The notes below the pieces were generated by a model, which was not told the DNA's origin, ran no database searches, and saw only the letters and a list, made by a program, of their open reading frames with translations. From positions 8,615-72,614 of the forward strand of contig CAVUIG010000021.1 in NCBI GenBank assembly GCA_963741355.1: a stretch of DNA of 64,000 nucleotides. Reading direction: 5' to 3'. Below, piece by piece: positions 1-9,486 of this stretch (position 1 is its first letter; each line of letters begins with the position of its first letter). A program made the translations under genes and the position numbers. Source of the stretch: CAIWHR01 sp963741355. Lineage in GTDB: Bacteria; Pseudomonadota; Gammaproteobacteria; Burkholderiales; Casimicrobiaceae.

Positions 1-249
1 GAAGCCATGCGAGTTGCCGAGGAAATAGGTGGGCGTCTTCGACGAGCAGCCGATGCCGGAGAGCTTCGCGACGCGGTGCGGCTCGATGTCGAGGTTGAAG
101 AACGCCTGGATGATCGCGGCCGAGATCGAGTCGTGGCCGCAGCCGGCGCACAGCGTCGACACCGCGCCTTCGTAGTCGCGCCGCGTGTAGCCCAGCGCGT
201 TCTTCGGCAGTCCGGGATGATGCAGCTTGGGTTTGGCGAGATAGGTCAT
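1..249 (-). CDS. 2-oxoacid:acceptor oxidoreductase beta (TPP) subunit, 5' part only
   Basis: Only the first 83 codons are inside the window; the gene runs off the left edge. The N-terminus has the CAGCGHDS motif (about residues 35-42) and a GIGCSSKTP segment, both typical of the thiamine-diphosphate-binding beta subunit of ferredoxin-dependent 2-oxoacid oxidoreductases. It would form the catalytic core with the fused gamma/alpha subunit encoded 13 bp upstream. The ATG at 249 gives the family's usual N-terminus, although the ribosome site is weak. This is a different paralogue from the korB-like gene at 8495-9484. Substrate (pyruvate, 2-oxoglutarate, aryl or branched 2-oxoacid) cannot be told from this fragment. 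Confidence 0.9.
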   Translation of the reverse strand, partial: MTYLAKPKLHHPGLPKNALGYTRRDYEGAVSTLCAGCGHDSISAAIIQAFFNLDIEPHRVAKLSGIGCSSKTPTYFLGNSHGF

Positions 250-262
250 GGCGGGGCCTGAT

Positions 263-2131
263 TCAGTCGGCGGCGCCCAAGGGCGCGACCTTGCGCAGCG
301 GCGTCACGTTGAAGTTGGCAGCCTTCTCGCCGATCTCCTGCGTGATGAAGCGCGCGGTGATCGGCGTGCCGTCGTAGTGCAGCACGGAAATGAGCTTGGC
401 GGGGTCGATCCCGCACTCGTTGACGAGCAGCATGCGGAGCTGCGCGTCGCGGTTCTGCTCGACGACGAAAACGTGCTCGTGCGCGGCGATGAAGGCCGCG
501 ACCGCGTCGGCGAACGGAAACGCGCGGATGCGCAGCCGGTCGAGATGAATCCCGGACGCGGCGAGCGTTGCGAGCGACTCCGCCATCGCGGCGCCGGTCG
601 AGCCGTACCAGATGACGCCGGCGCGGGCGGGCTTGTCCGCCTTCTCGACGACCGGCGCCGGCACGAGCTTCTTCGCGGTCTCGAACTTGTGCAGCAGCCG
701 CTGCATGTTGTCGACGTACGCCGGGCCTTCCTCGGTGTAGCGGGCGTAGCGGTCCTTGGTCGTGCCGCGCGTGAAATACGAGCCGCGCGTCGCGTGCGTG
801 CCTGGATAGGTCCGGAACGGAATGCCGTCGCCGTCCACGTCGAGGTAGCGGCCGAACGTCTTGCCGGCGGCAAGCTCGTCGGCCGTCATCACCTTGCCGC
901 GGTCGAGCGTGCGCCTGTCGTCCCACTCGAGCGGCGCGGTCAGCCAGTCCTGCATGCCGATGTCGAGGTCCGACAGCACGAAGATCGGCGTCTGCAGCCG
1001 GTCGGCCAGGTCGAGCGCGGTCGCCGCCATCGCGAAGCACTCGGTCGGGTCCTCGGGGAAGAGCAGCGGATGCTTGGTGTCGCCGTGCGACGCGTACGCG
1101 CACAGCAGCACGTCCGCCTGCTGCGTGCGCGTCGGCATCCCGGTCGACGGGCTGCCGCGCTGGATGTCGAACAGCACGGCCGGGATCTCGGCGAAATACG
1201 CGAGGCCGATGAACTCCTGCATCAGCGAGATGCCGGGGCCGGAGGTCGCCGTGAACGCGCGCGCGCCGTTCCAGGCGGCGCCGATCACCATGCCGATCGA
1301 GGCGAGCTCGTCCTCGGCCTGCACGATCGCGTATTTGTGACGGCCGGTCGCCGCGTCGACGCGCAGCTTGCCGCAGTGCTTGGCGAATGCCTCGGCCAGC
1401 GACGACGACGGCGTGATCGGATACCACGCGCAGACGGTCGCGCCGCCGTACACGCAGCCCAGCGCGGCCGCATTGTTGCCGTCGATGAAGATCCGGTCGC
1501 CCACCACATCCGCGCGCTCGACGTGCATGGGCAGCGGGCAGGAAAAATGGGCGAGCGCGTAATCCCTTCCGAGCGCCAGCGCCTTCCGGTTCGATTCGAG
1601 CAGCGCCTCCTTGCCGCGATACTGCTCGGCGAAGAGGTTCTCGATCTCGGCGGGGTCGATCGCGAGCAGCGCGGACAGCGCGCCCAGGTAGATGATGTTC
1701 TTGAAGAGCTGCCGCTGGCGCGCGTCGGTGTACGCGGCGTTGCAGATCGCGGTGAGCGGGATGCCGAGAATCGTCACGTCGCTGCGGAAGCTCGTCGCCG
1801 GGAGCTCGCGCGTCGAGTCGTAGAAAAGGTAGCCCCCGCCCTCGAGCTCGCCGACGTCCTTGTCCCAGGTCTGCGGGTTCATCGCGACCATCAGGTCGAC
1901 GCCGCCGCGGCGGCCGCGCCAGCCGGCGGCGGTGACGCGCACCTCGTACCACGTCGGCAGTCCCTGGATGTTCGACGGGAAGATGTTGCGCGCCGAGACC
2001 GGCACGCCCATCCGCAGGATCGCCTTGGCGAACAGCGCGTTGGCCGAGGCCGAGCCCGAGCCGTTGACGTTGGCGAACTTCACGACGAAGTCGTTGATCC
2101 GCGCGATCGGTTCCTTGGTGCGTCTGACCAT
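263..2131 (-). CDS. 2-oxoacid:acceptor oxidoreductase, fused gamma/alpha subunit
   Basis: About 622 residues, uninterrupted. Residues 1-190 resemble the gamma domain (NGSGSASANALFAKAIL near 23-39). The rest is the alpha/pyrimidine-binding domain, with YPITPSSS at about 237-244 and a GPGISLMQEF segment further on. This KorA/VorA-like fusion is about 600-630 residues in known relatives, so length fits. The start at 2131 is chosen because the upstream gene ends at 2137-2139 (TGA), leaving 5 bp, and because the open frame upstream of it is only the shifted tail of that gene. With the beta subunit downstream and the FAD-Fe/S protein upstream it forms a three-gene operon that oxidises a 2-oxoacid to its acyl-CoA and passes electrons to ferredoxin or NAD(P). 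The substrate is unassigned. Confidence 0.9.
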   Translation of the reverse strand: MVRRTKEPIARINDFVVKFANVNGSGSASANALFAKAILRMGVPVSARNIFPSNIQGLPTWYEVRVTAAGWRGRRGGVDLMVAMNPQTWDKDVGELEGGGYLFYDSTRELPATSFRSDVTILGIPLTAICNAAYTDARQRQLFKNIIYLGALSALLAIDPAEIENLFAEQYRGKEALLESNRKALALGRDYALAHFSCPLPMHVERADVVGDRIFIDGNNAAALGCVYGGATVCAWYPITPSSSLAEAFAKHCGKLRVDAATGRHKYAIVQAEDELASIGMVIGAAWNGARAFTATSGPGISLMQEFIGLAYFAEIPAVLFDIQRGSPSTGMPTRTQQADVLLCAYASHGDTKHPLLFPEDPTECFAMAATALDLADRLQTPIFVLSDLDIGMQDWLTAPLEWDDRRTLDRGKVMTADELAAGKTFGRYLDVDGDGIPFRTYPGTHATRGSYFTRGTTKDRYARYTEEGPAYVDNMQRLLHKFETAKKLVPAPVVEKADKPARAGVIWYGSTGAAMAESLATLAASGIHLDRLRIRAFPFADAVAAFIAAHEHVFVVEQNRDAQLRMLLVNECGIDPAKLISVLHYDGTPITARFITQEIGEKAANFNVTPLRKVAPLGAAD

Positions 2132-2136
2132 CGCGC

Positions 2137-4004
2137 TCACTCCGCCGCCACGCCGGCGATCTCGCTCGCCGCGGAATACCGTTGCAGGCGCATGCCGCGT
2201 GCGGCAGCGGTCGAGCGCCTGGGCGGGCTCGAACAGGAATTTCTGCATGTCCCACGCGCCGGTCGGGCAGCGCTCGGCGCAAAGCCCGCAGTGGAGGCAG
2301 ACGTCCTCGTCCTTCGCCATCACGCGGCCGGTCTTCAGCGCGCCGGAGACGTAGAGATCCTGCGTGAGGTCCTCCGCCGGCGCGCGCAGCCGTGCGCGAA
2401 GGTCGGGTTCGTCGCCATTGCTGGTGAAGGTGATGCAATCCATCGGGCAGATGTCGACGCAGGCGTCGCACTCGATGCACAGCGTGTCGCTGAATACCGT
2501 CTGCACGTCGCAGTTGAGGCAGCGCTTCGTCTCGGCAAGCGCCAGCTTCGGGTCGAATCCCAGCTCGACCTCGACGCGGATGCTCTTCAGCGCGATCTTG
2601 GTGTCCTTGAGCGGCACGCGGAAGCGGCGATCGCTCGAGATCGCATTGTCGTAGCTCCACTCGTGGATGCCCATCTTCTGCGAGATGAGGCTCGTGTGCG
2701 GCGGCGGGCGGCGCGCGATGTCCTCGCCGCGGCACTGCAGGTCGATCGAGATCGCCGCCTCGTGCCCGTGCGCGACCGCCCAGATGATGTTCTTCGGGCC
2801 GAACGCCGAATCGCCGCCGAAGTAGACGCCGGCGCGGGTCGACGCCATCGTTTTCTTGTCGACCACCGGCATTCCGTGCCCGTCGAACTCGATGCCGAGG
2901 TCGCGCTCGATCCAGGGAAACGCGTTTTCCTGCCCGATCGCGACCAGCACGTCGTCGCAGGGAATGTGCACCGCGGGCTCGCCCGTCGGCACGAGCTCGC
3001 GCCGCCCGTTGGCGTCGATGCGCGGCGCGACCTTTTCGAACGTGACGCCGGTGAGCTTGCCGGCGTCGTGCGTGAATTCCTTCGGCACGAGGAAATTGTG
3101 GATCGGGATGCCCTCGTGCATCGCGTCTTCCTTCTCCCACGGCGACGCCTTCATCTCGTCGAAGCCCGAGCGGACAACGACCTGCACGCTCTCGCCGCCC
3201 AGCCGGCGCGAGCTCCTGCAGCAGTCCATCGCGGTGTTCCCGCCGCCCAGCACGACGACGCGCTTGCCGATCCGCGTGATGTGGCCGAACGAGACGCTCG
3301 CGAGCCAGTCGAGCCCGATGTGGACGTTCGCCGCCGCTTCGCTGCGGCCCGGCACGTCGAGGTCGCGGCCGCGCGGCGCGCCGCTGCCGACGAACACCGC
3401 GTCCCACGGTTCAGCCGAGCAGCGCCTTGAGGCTGTCGATGCGTTTGCCGGCGCGGAACTCGACGCCGAGGTCGAGCACGTAGCCGACCTCCTCGTCGAT
3501 GACCGATTCGGGGAGACGGAAGCGCGGGATCTGGCTGCGGATCATGCCGCCGCTGCGCGAATCGCCGTCGAACAGCACGCATTCGTACCCGAGCGGCGCG
3601 AGGTCGCGCGCGACCGTCAGCGACGCCGGACCCGCGCCGACCAGCGCGATCCGCTTGCCGTTGCCCTTGGCGGGGCGCTCGGGCAGGCGATCGCGAATGT
3701 CTTCCTTGTAATCGGCGGCGACGCGCTTCAGCCGGCAGATGGCGACCGGCTCGGACTTGGCCTTCTTGTCACCGCCCTCCTCGACACGGCCGCGGCGGCA
3801 CGCGGGCTCGCAGGGCCGGTCGCAGGTGCGCCCCAGGATGCCCGGAAAGACATTGGATTCCCAGTTGACGAGGTAGGCATCGCCATAGCGGCCCGCCGCG
3901 ATCAGGCGAATGTATTCGGGGACCGGCGTGTGAGCCGGGCACGCCCATTGGCAATCGACGACCTTGTGGAAGTAGTCGGGCTGGGCGATATCCGTCGGTT
4001 TCAA
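2137..4004 (-). CDS. FAD/NAD(P) oxidoreductase with Fe-S clusters (GltD/KorC-like), frameshifted
   Basis: A GltD-family flavoprotein of about 620 residues. Order of parts: N-terminal cysteine cluster (DCQWACPAHTP, then CDRPCEPAC), FAD Rossmann motif VGAGPASLTVA, NAD(P) motif VLGGGNTAMDCC, and two C-terminal 4Fe-4S motifs (CIECDACVDICP and CLHCGLCAERCP). It probably moves electrons between NAD(P)H and the ferredoxin or oxoacid oxidoreductase encoded just downstream. The start is TTG at 4004, supported by AGGAG 8 bp upstream. The frame breaks near 3415 (TGCTCGGCTGAACC) and near 2200 (ACGCGGCATGCG). Removing one G at each restores AEPWDAVFVGSG and a C-terminus ending GVAAE, followed by a stop 5 bp before the next gene. 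These are likely sequence errors. Confidence 0.85.
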
Positions 4005-4423
4005 ACGTGATTCTCCTGTGGCGGCGACAGGTCTTCGAATTTTTCGGGTGGCGCACCCTCCCGCAAGCACGTTTTGCGCCCGGACCTGTATGCGCTGCCG
4101 CGCATGCTACGCCTGCGCGCGCCTGGCGAAAGCCACGGGATCGTCATGGTTTCCTGCCGTCACCATGCACGATGATGGTGCAGCGCCCTTCGAGGCTCGA
4201 TTCGCAAAGATCGTGTCGTCACTATCTTGTCATCTGCCGGAAACACAATCCGTCTCGCCTACGCCGCATGACTCAATAACCATGCGGACAAGATCAGTAG
4301 CCTACATCGGCCGTCCATCGTAAGATTCTTCCCCGCCGCGCGCGAACTCCAATGTCGTATGCGTATGGCTTTGGTGAATCGACACGACGTCTCGACTTCG
4401 TTGCAACGATTGGGAGCCACATC
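4005..4423. promoter_or_regulatory. Divergent intergenic region with two short inverted repeats
   Basis: This 419-bp gap separates the minus-strand OFOR operon from the plus-strand sulfatase gene, so it must hold promoters for both. No coding potential is convincing. Two perfect dyads are visible: CACCAT/ATGGTG with an 8-nt loop (4161-4180) and CCGCATG/CATGCGG with a 10-nt loop (4264-4287). The second lies about 140 bp before the sulfatase start and could be an operator. No clear -35/-10 pair was found by eye. Confidence 0.35.
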
Positions 4424-6132
4424 ATGAGTTTGCGAAGACTGCTCTTCGTTTTCATTGCTGCACCAATACTCGCGTTGCTTGCAGCATCACCGGTATTTGC
4501 GCAGACAAAGCCCAACATCCTGTTCATCATGGGCGACGACATCGGCATCATGCAGCCAAGCATCTATCATCGCGGCCTGATGGTCGGCGAGACGCCCAAC
4601 ATCGATCGCATCGGCAACGAAGGCGCGATCTTCATGACGTATTACGCCGAGCAGAGCTGCACCGCCGGGCGTAACGCCTTTTTCACCGGGATGCATCCGC
4701 TGCGCACCGGCATGATCCCGCCGCAACTGCCGGGCAGCCCGTCCTGGCTGCGCCCCGGTACGCCGGCGCTTGCCAAGTTCCTGCACGACCTGGGCTACAC
4801 CACGGGAGAGTTCGGCAAGAACCACCTCGGCGATCATTTCGAGGCGCTGCCGACCTCGCACGGCTTCCAGGAATTCTGGGGCTACCTTTATCACCTCGAC
4901 GCGATGCAGGGCGTGAGCTTCCCCGACATCAACAAGACGCCGCTGGTGCAGGGCATCGCGCCGCCGTGCAAGAACACGCCGATCACCGGATTGCCCGATG
5001 TGCCCGGCGCGATCGATCCGAAGAGCGGGACGTGTCTCACCCCGCCGCGCCCGGTCATCTGGTGCAAGTCCAGCGACGGCACACAGAAGAACACGACCTG
5101 CAAGGACGAGGGTCCGCTGACGCTCGATCGCTCGCGGACCGTCGACGAGGAGATTTCGGCCAAGGTGATCGACTTCCTCGACCGCAACGACCCCAGGAAG
5201 ACCAACAAGCCGTTCTTCGTCTGGTATAACCCGGCGCGCATGCACATCACGACCATGCTGTCGCCGAAGTACGAGGCCATGCTGGGCGAAGCCGGCGGCA
5301 AGGACTGGGGCACCAACGAAGCCGGCATGAAGCAGATGGACGACAACATCGGCTATGTCCTCAAGAAGCTCGAGGACATGGGTCAGCTCGACAATACGAT
5401 CGTCGTCTTCACGACCGACAACGGGGCCGAGAACATCACCTTCCCGGATGGCGGCAACACCCCGTTCAAAGGTGGCAAGCTGACCACATGGGAAGGCGGC
5501 ATGCGCGCTCCACTGGTCGTGCGCTGGCCCGGCCATCATCAAGCCGGGCACGGTGAAGAGCGACATATTCGCCTCGCTCGACTGGGTGCCGACCCTGGTC
5601 GACATCGCTGGTGGACCCAAGGGCAACGCGTTGAACGAGCAGATCATGGCCGGCAAGTACCCCGGCATCGTCAAGACCAAGCTCGACGGCGTCGACCAGA
5701 GCCGACTACCTCACCGGGAAGTCCGAGAAATCGGCGCGTGACGTGTTCTTCTACTACACCGGCTCGCAACCGTCGGCGGTGCGCTACAAGAACTGGAAGA
5801 TGTATTACACGATCGTGCCGGACACCGGGACCGGCGGGCTGTTCGGTGCTCAGGAGCTTTCACTGGACCCAGCTCCTCAACCTCAAGCGCGATCCGTTCG
5901 AGCAGACCGTCGGCGACGACGCGAAGTCCCTGCTGGGTTACGGCGGTGCGCTTGGCTCGGCGGGCAATGCGTATATCTACAACTGGAACATGCTGCCGAT
6001 CGGGCAGTTACTCTGGGAGAAGGAGCTGTTCTCTTACAAGGAATTCCCGCCGATGCAGGCGCCGGAGACCTACAACCTGGACGGTCATCCTGCAAGCAAA
6101 TGCAGCAGAGTGGTCACAACGGGCACGATTGA
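4424..6132 (+). CDS. Secreted arylsulfatase (type I), multiply frameshifted
   Basis: The ATG at 4424 follows GGGAG and gives a clear Sec signal peptide (hydrophobic core, cleavage after SPVFAQ). The mature protein starts KPNILFIMGDDIG, the sulfatase metal-binding segment. The formylglycine motif is CTAGR, with the cysteine to be oxidised near residue 80, and FTTDNGAE and GKNHLGDH motifs follow. Type I sulfatases hydrolyse sulfate esters in the periplasm or outside. Frame breaks near 5530, 5700, 5855, 6083 and 6105 each resolve by removing one doubled base. The reconstructed C-terminus then ends at the TGA at 6130-6132, just before a strong terminator. No formylglycine-generating enzyme or radical-SAM maturase is seen in the window. 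Confidence 0.85.
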
Positions 6133-6163
6133 GCCCGGAACGCTGACGACTTGCGATGACTAC

Positions 6164-6197
6164 GCGGGCGATCCGGATGGGTCGCCCGTCTTTCTGT
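6164..6197 (+). terminator. Rho-independent terminator after the sulfatase gene
   Basis: A 10-11 bp GC-rich stem (about 6164-6174 with 6179-6189, one G-T wobble within it) closes a GGAT tetraloop and is followed by TCTTTCT. It lies about 30 bp after the reconstructed sulfatase stop. The minus-strand gene ending at 6238 is convergent, so the hairpin may serve both. Confidence 0.7.
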
Positions 6198-6237
6198 GGA
6201 GTGTCCGCGCGGCCTGTTCATGCGCGAAACGTCTGCG

Positions 6238-8459
6238 CTACTGGAACGGCTCGGCGCGCTCGATCAGCTCGTCGAGACCGGGCTCGTTCGGATTGCGCGG
6301 CTTGCCCGGATGGATGATCGCGACCTGGCACGCTTCGGCGGCCTCGACCAGCTGACGGAAGGTGCCGGCGTCGATGTCCTTGATGTACGCCTGCTTGTTG
6401 TCGTTGTAGGTGAACATCTTGTCGTTGATCGTCTGGCATTCGTTGCAGCTCGGGCAGCGCGACGTCTCGATCCACGCCTCGTCGGACGGGGCGCGTCCGC
6501 AGCGGGCGCGGCCACCGGGGCCGCGGCCGCGGCGCGTGCGCCGCGGCCGATTCCGGGCACCTCGGCTCGTGGCGGGCGCCCGGGCGGAGGCGGCCTGCAG
6601 CGCTTCCTGCGCCGCCTGCCGCTCGACTTCCCATGCGGCGCGCTCGCGTGCCAGCAGCCTTTCGGCGTGCGAATCGTGAATGCCGGCATGCTCCTGCAAC
6701 CGGTGCCACAGGAGCAGGCAGCGCCGCGTCCCCTGCATCAGCCGCGCATCGACGATGACGCGATGCAGCCGGTCGTCGGCATCCACGGCCCACAGGTACG
6801 GAATGCGCTCGGAGGCCGGACGCTCGGGCAGCTTCAGCCATTCGGCCACCGGGAGCATGCCGGCGTTCCAGCGCTCGCGCGGCACGACGGCGAAATGCGC
6901 CGTGTAGCGGCGGTCGCAGAGGACGAAATCGGCGTAGCTGAAGGCGACGTCCTCGCTGACGCGCTGCATCGACTCGTCCGCGTATTCGAACGATTCCTGC
7001 GCCCAGTCGGCGTCGGGATTGCGGTTGTGCTCGAGCGAGAAGCGGTCCGCCCAGTTTTCGCCGGCGGCGGCGTCGTACGTGAACGCCGGAAAGGCGCGCG
7101 ACTCCTTCGCGGCCGCCGCGGTCAGGTACGGCGGCAGGTCGCCGGCGGCGGCGGGCGAGCCCGCGAAGATGCTGAACAGCGCCGGCCCGCGCGCGGCGAA
7201 CCCGCGTGCCACCCGCTCGCGCATTGCGTAGAGATCGGCCGAGGTCGCCTGCAGCACGTACATGCCGCCGAGACCCATCGCCGTCGTGGCGAGGCGGGCG
7301 CTCCGCACGCCGAAGGCGAAGTGACCGGTGCCGATCGACGCTTCCTCGAGGAGCTCGGTCTGCTGCACCAGCACCTTCACCGGCAGGCCGGCGGAGAGCA
7401 TCTCGATCAGGCCCGCGTTCTCCGGCGCGTCGTTGCGCTCCGGCGGGATGCAGACGAGATAATTCGGGAACAGCGCGAGGTCGTCCGCCGTGAGCGCGTT
7501 CTCGTCATAACGCTCGAAGAACGCGTCGTGATCGGCCTCGACGTACGCGCCGTCGGACTCGAGCTCGGCAATGGCAATCGCCTTGACGACTTCGACGAGC
7601 CGCGGCAGGCGCTGCGCGGTACGCGTCCGCGGCGGCCGCGCAGTCGTCGAACGCGAATTCGAAGGCCGCGCTGGCGCCGCCGCCGGATCCGCGTAGAACG
7701 GCTGCGTGCGGAGAACTTCGAGCGCCCATTCGATGCGCTGCCTGCCGCGCCGGCGGGAGCTCGTCGCTTGGGCGCGCCGCGCACCACGAGCTTCGACATG
7801 ACGGCGAAATCGAAAACGTCGGCGTGTCCCGATCCGATCGACGCGGCGAGCGCCTTCGGCTGCTGGCCCGCGGCCGAGCGCGCGAAGGCCGCGCGCCGGA
7901 TGTCGGAGAGCTTGCGCATCAGCGAGTCGACCAGCGCGCGGAATTCCTGTCCCTTGCGCGCCTGCGTGTGCCGCCACGCCTGCGTGACGAAGCGTGCGGG
8001 CAGCGCGGCGTCGCAATCGACCACCAGGCCGTCCTGCTTGAGCGCGTCGCCGGCCTGCGCGAGCACCTTGCCGACCGTCTCGTCCGCGTCCGTGCCGAGC
8101 TTCTGCGCGGCGATCGCCCAGAGCTCGGACAGATCGCCCGTCGCACCCGCGGCGACCATCACGCGTAGCTCGCGCTCGAGCCGCAGCACGTGCTTGCGCA
8201 TGCGCTCGCCCTCGAGCCCGCGCGGGGCGAGGTCGGCGATCAGCGCGCCGACGATGCCCGACAGCGAATGGACGTAGTCGGCGCCGGCCGCCTCCGGCAG
8301 CACCAGCGGAAAATCGTAGCGCAAACGCGACAGGTCGCGGTATCCGGCGAGCAGCGCAGGGCGCAGCGCGCCAATGTCGATCGGCGCGAGGCCGTCGCCG
8401 GCGCGCTTGCCGGTCATGTGGAAGACCAGCTGGTCCTGGAATTTCGCGACCATATCCAT
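6238..8459 (-). CDS. Uncharacterised ~740-residue protein with C-terminal CxxCxxC ferredoxin-like tail
   Basis: I do not recognise the family of the main body. After three local frame breaks (about 7620-7770) are joined, one protein of about 740 residues results. An N-terminal region follows MDMVAKFQDQLVFHM, then a mixed alpha/beta middle, then a short low-complexity Ala/Arg linker, and a C-terminal segment with CPSCNEC, about 38 residues, and a fourth cysteine in CQVAIIHPG. That spacing suggests a single Fe-S cluster. The gene is 35 bp downstream of korB in the nfnAB-korAB operon, so it may be an electron-transfer or assembly partner of this oxidoreductase. Start ATG 8459 is preceded only by a weak AGCGAGAG site. 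The function is open; only the Fe-S tail and operon position are solid. Confidence 0.65.
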
Positions 8460-8494
8460 GGAAAATTCGCTCTCGCTTGAGTCGTGTCGGCGGA

Positions 8495-9484
8495 TTACGC
8501 GGCGCGCTTGCGCGCGGAGTCGTCCTCGGGCCAGATCGTGACCTTGTCGAATTCCGCCTCGAGGCCCGCGCGGGTCTTTTCCGGCGTGCGCGGCGCTCCG
8601 GCGCCCCGCAGATCCTCGTAACAGGGGACGTCGGGGTTCTCGTAGAGGATGCCGACCGGAATCGGATCCTCGGACGACGCGATCTCGCGCGCCCGGTGGA
8701 TGTCGAGCGGATCGTGCTCGCGCTGGTTCTTGTAGATGCGGCTCGTCTCGGCGGAGAGCTGCAGGCCCTTCGCATGCGTCAGCAGCAGCGTCTTGCCCGG
8801 GTCGTGCAGCCACGGCTCGAACATCTTGGGCAGGAACTCGGGGCAGCGCTGGATGATGCGGATGAACGAGAAGCCGCGGTGGTGATACGCCTTGGCGATG
8901 ATGTCGTAGAGCAGCTCGGGGATCCAGTCGACGGCCTGCGCGACGAACGAGACGTTCTGCACGCCCAGCGTGACGGTCAGCGGATTCAGCGCCTCGAGCA
9001 CCGAGCCGCGTGGCGTCGTGTTGCTCTTGAACCCGATCGGCGACGTCGGCGACGCCTGCTTCTTGGTGAGCCCGTAAACATGGTTGTCGTGCAGGATCAC
9101 CGTCATGTTCATGTTGTAGCGGATCGCGTGGATCCAGTGCGCGGCGCCGATGCTGCAGCAGTCGCCGTCGCCGGTGTTCACGAACACCGAGAGATCCGGA
9201 CGCGCCATCTTCACGCCCTCGGCGATCGGGAACGCGCGGCCGTGGATCCCGTGGAAGCCGTACGTCTTCATGTAGTGCGGGAAGCGGCTCGAGCAGCCGA
9301 TGCCCGACACGAACACGGTGCGTTCGGGAGAGAGGTCCTCGTCGCGGCACAGCCGCTGCACGGCGGCCAGGATCGCGTTGTCGCCGCAGCCGCTGCACCA
9401 GCGCGGCACGCCGCCCTGGTAATCCTCGAGGTTGTGGTGCTCCTCGTGGAGCTTGATGATGCATTGGGTGACCGGGGTTGCCAT
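8495..9484 (-). CDS. korB: 2-oxoacid:ferredoxin oxidoreductase beta subunit (KorB-type)
   Basis: 329 residues, intact. CSGCGD (residues 30-35) and GIGCSS near the N-terminus mark the beta subunit. GDGDCCSIG (about 106-113) with HDNHVYGLTKKQASPT (about 132-147) form the thiamine-diphosphate and magnesium site. The ATG at 9484 is 2 bp after the korA stop, and GAAGGAAAG at the end of korA serves as ribosome site. With KorA it should oxidise a 2-oxoacid, most often 2-oxoglutarate in this subfamily, to the CoA thioester while reducing ferredoxin. The presence of nfnAB upstream supports a ferredoxin-linked system. The exact substrate is inference. Confidence 0.9.
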   Translation of the reverse strand: MATPVTQCIIKLHEEHHNLEDYQGGVPRWCSGCGDNAILAAVQRLCRDEDLSPERTVFVSGIGCSSRFPHYMKTYGFHGIHGRAFPIAEGVKMARPDLSVFVNTGDGDCCSIGAAHWIHAIRYNMNMTVILHDNHVYGLTKKQASPTSPIGFKSNTTPRGSVLEALNPLTVTLGVQNVSFVAQAVDWIPELLYDIIAKAYHHRGFSFIRIIQRCPEFLPKMFEPWLHDPGKTLLLTHAKGLQLSAETSRIYKNQREHDPLDIHRAREIASSEDPIPVGILYENPDVPCYEDLRGAGAPRTPEKTRAGLEAEFDKVTIWPEDDSARKRAA

Positions 9485-9486
9485 GG

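Noticed and set aside
248..3430. Very long plus-strand open frame (about 1060 codons) over the OFOR genes
   Set aside because: It is antisense to clear oxidoreductase genes, is Arg/Ala/Asp-rich, and has no family motif; it is a by-product of high GC.
2137..4004. Programmed frameshifting or selenocysteine at the broken frames
   Set aside because: Breaks occur in many unrelated genes, each at a doubled base without slippery heptamer or SECIS-like structure; homopolymer error is simpler.
6133..6355. Sulfatase reading frame extending to 6355
   Set aside because: That frame passes through the terminator and the end of the opposite gene and loses sulfatase character; the repaired frame stops at 6132.
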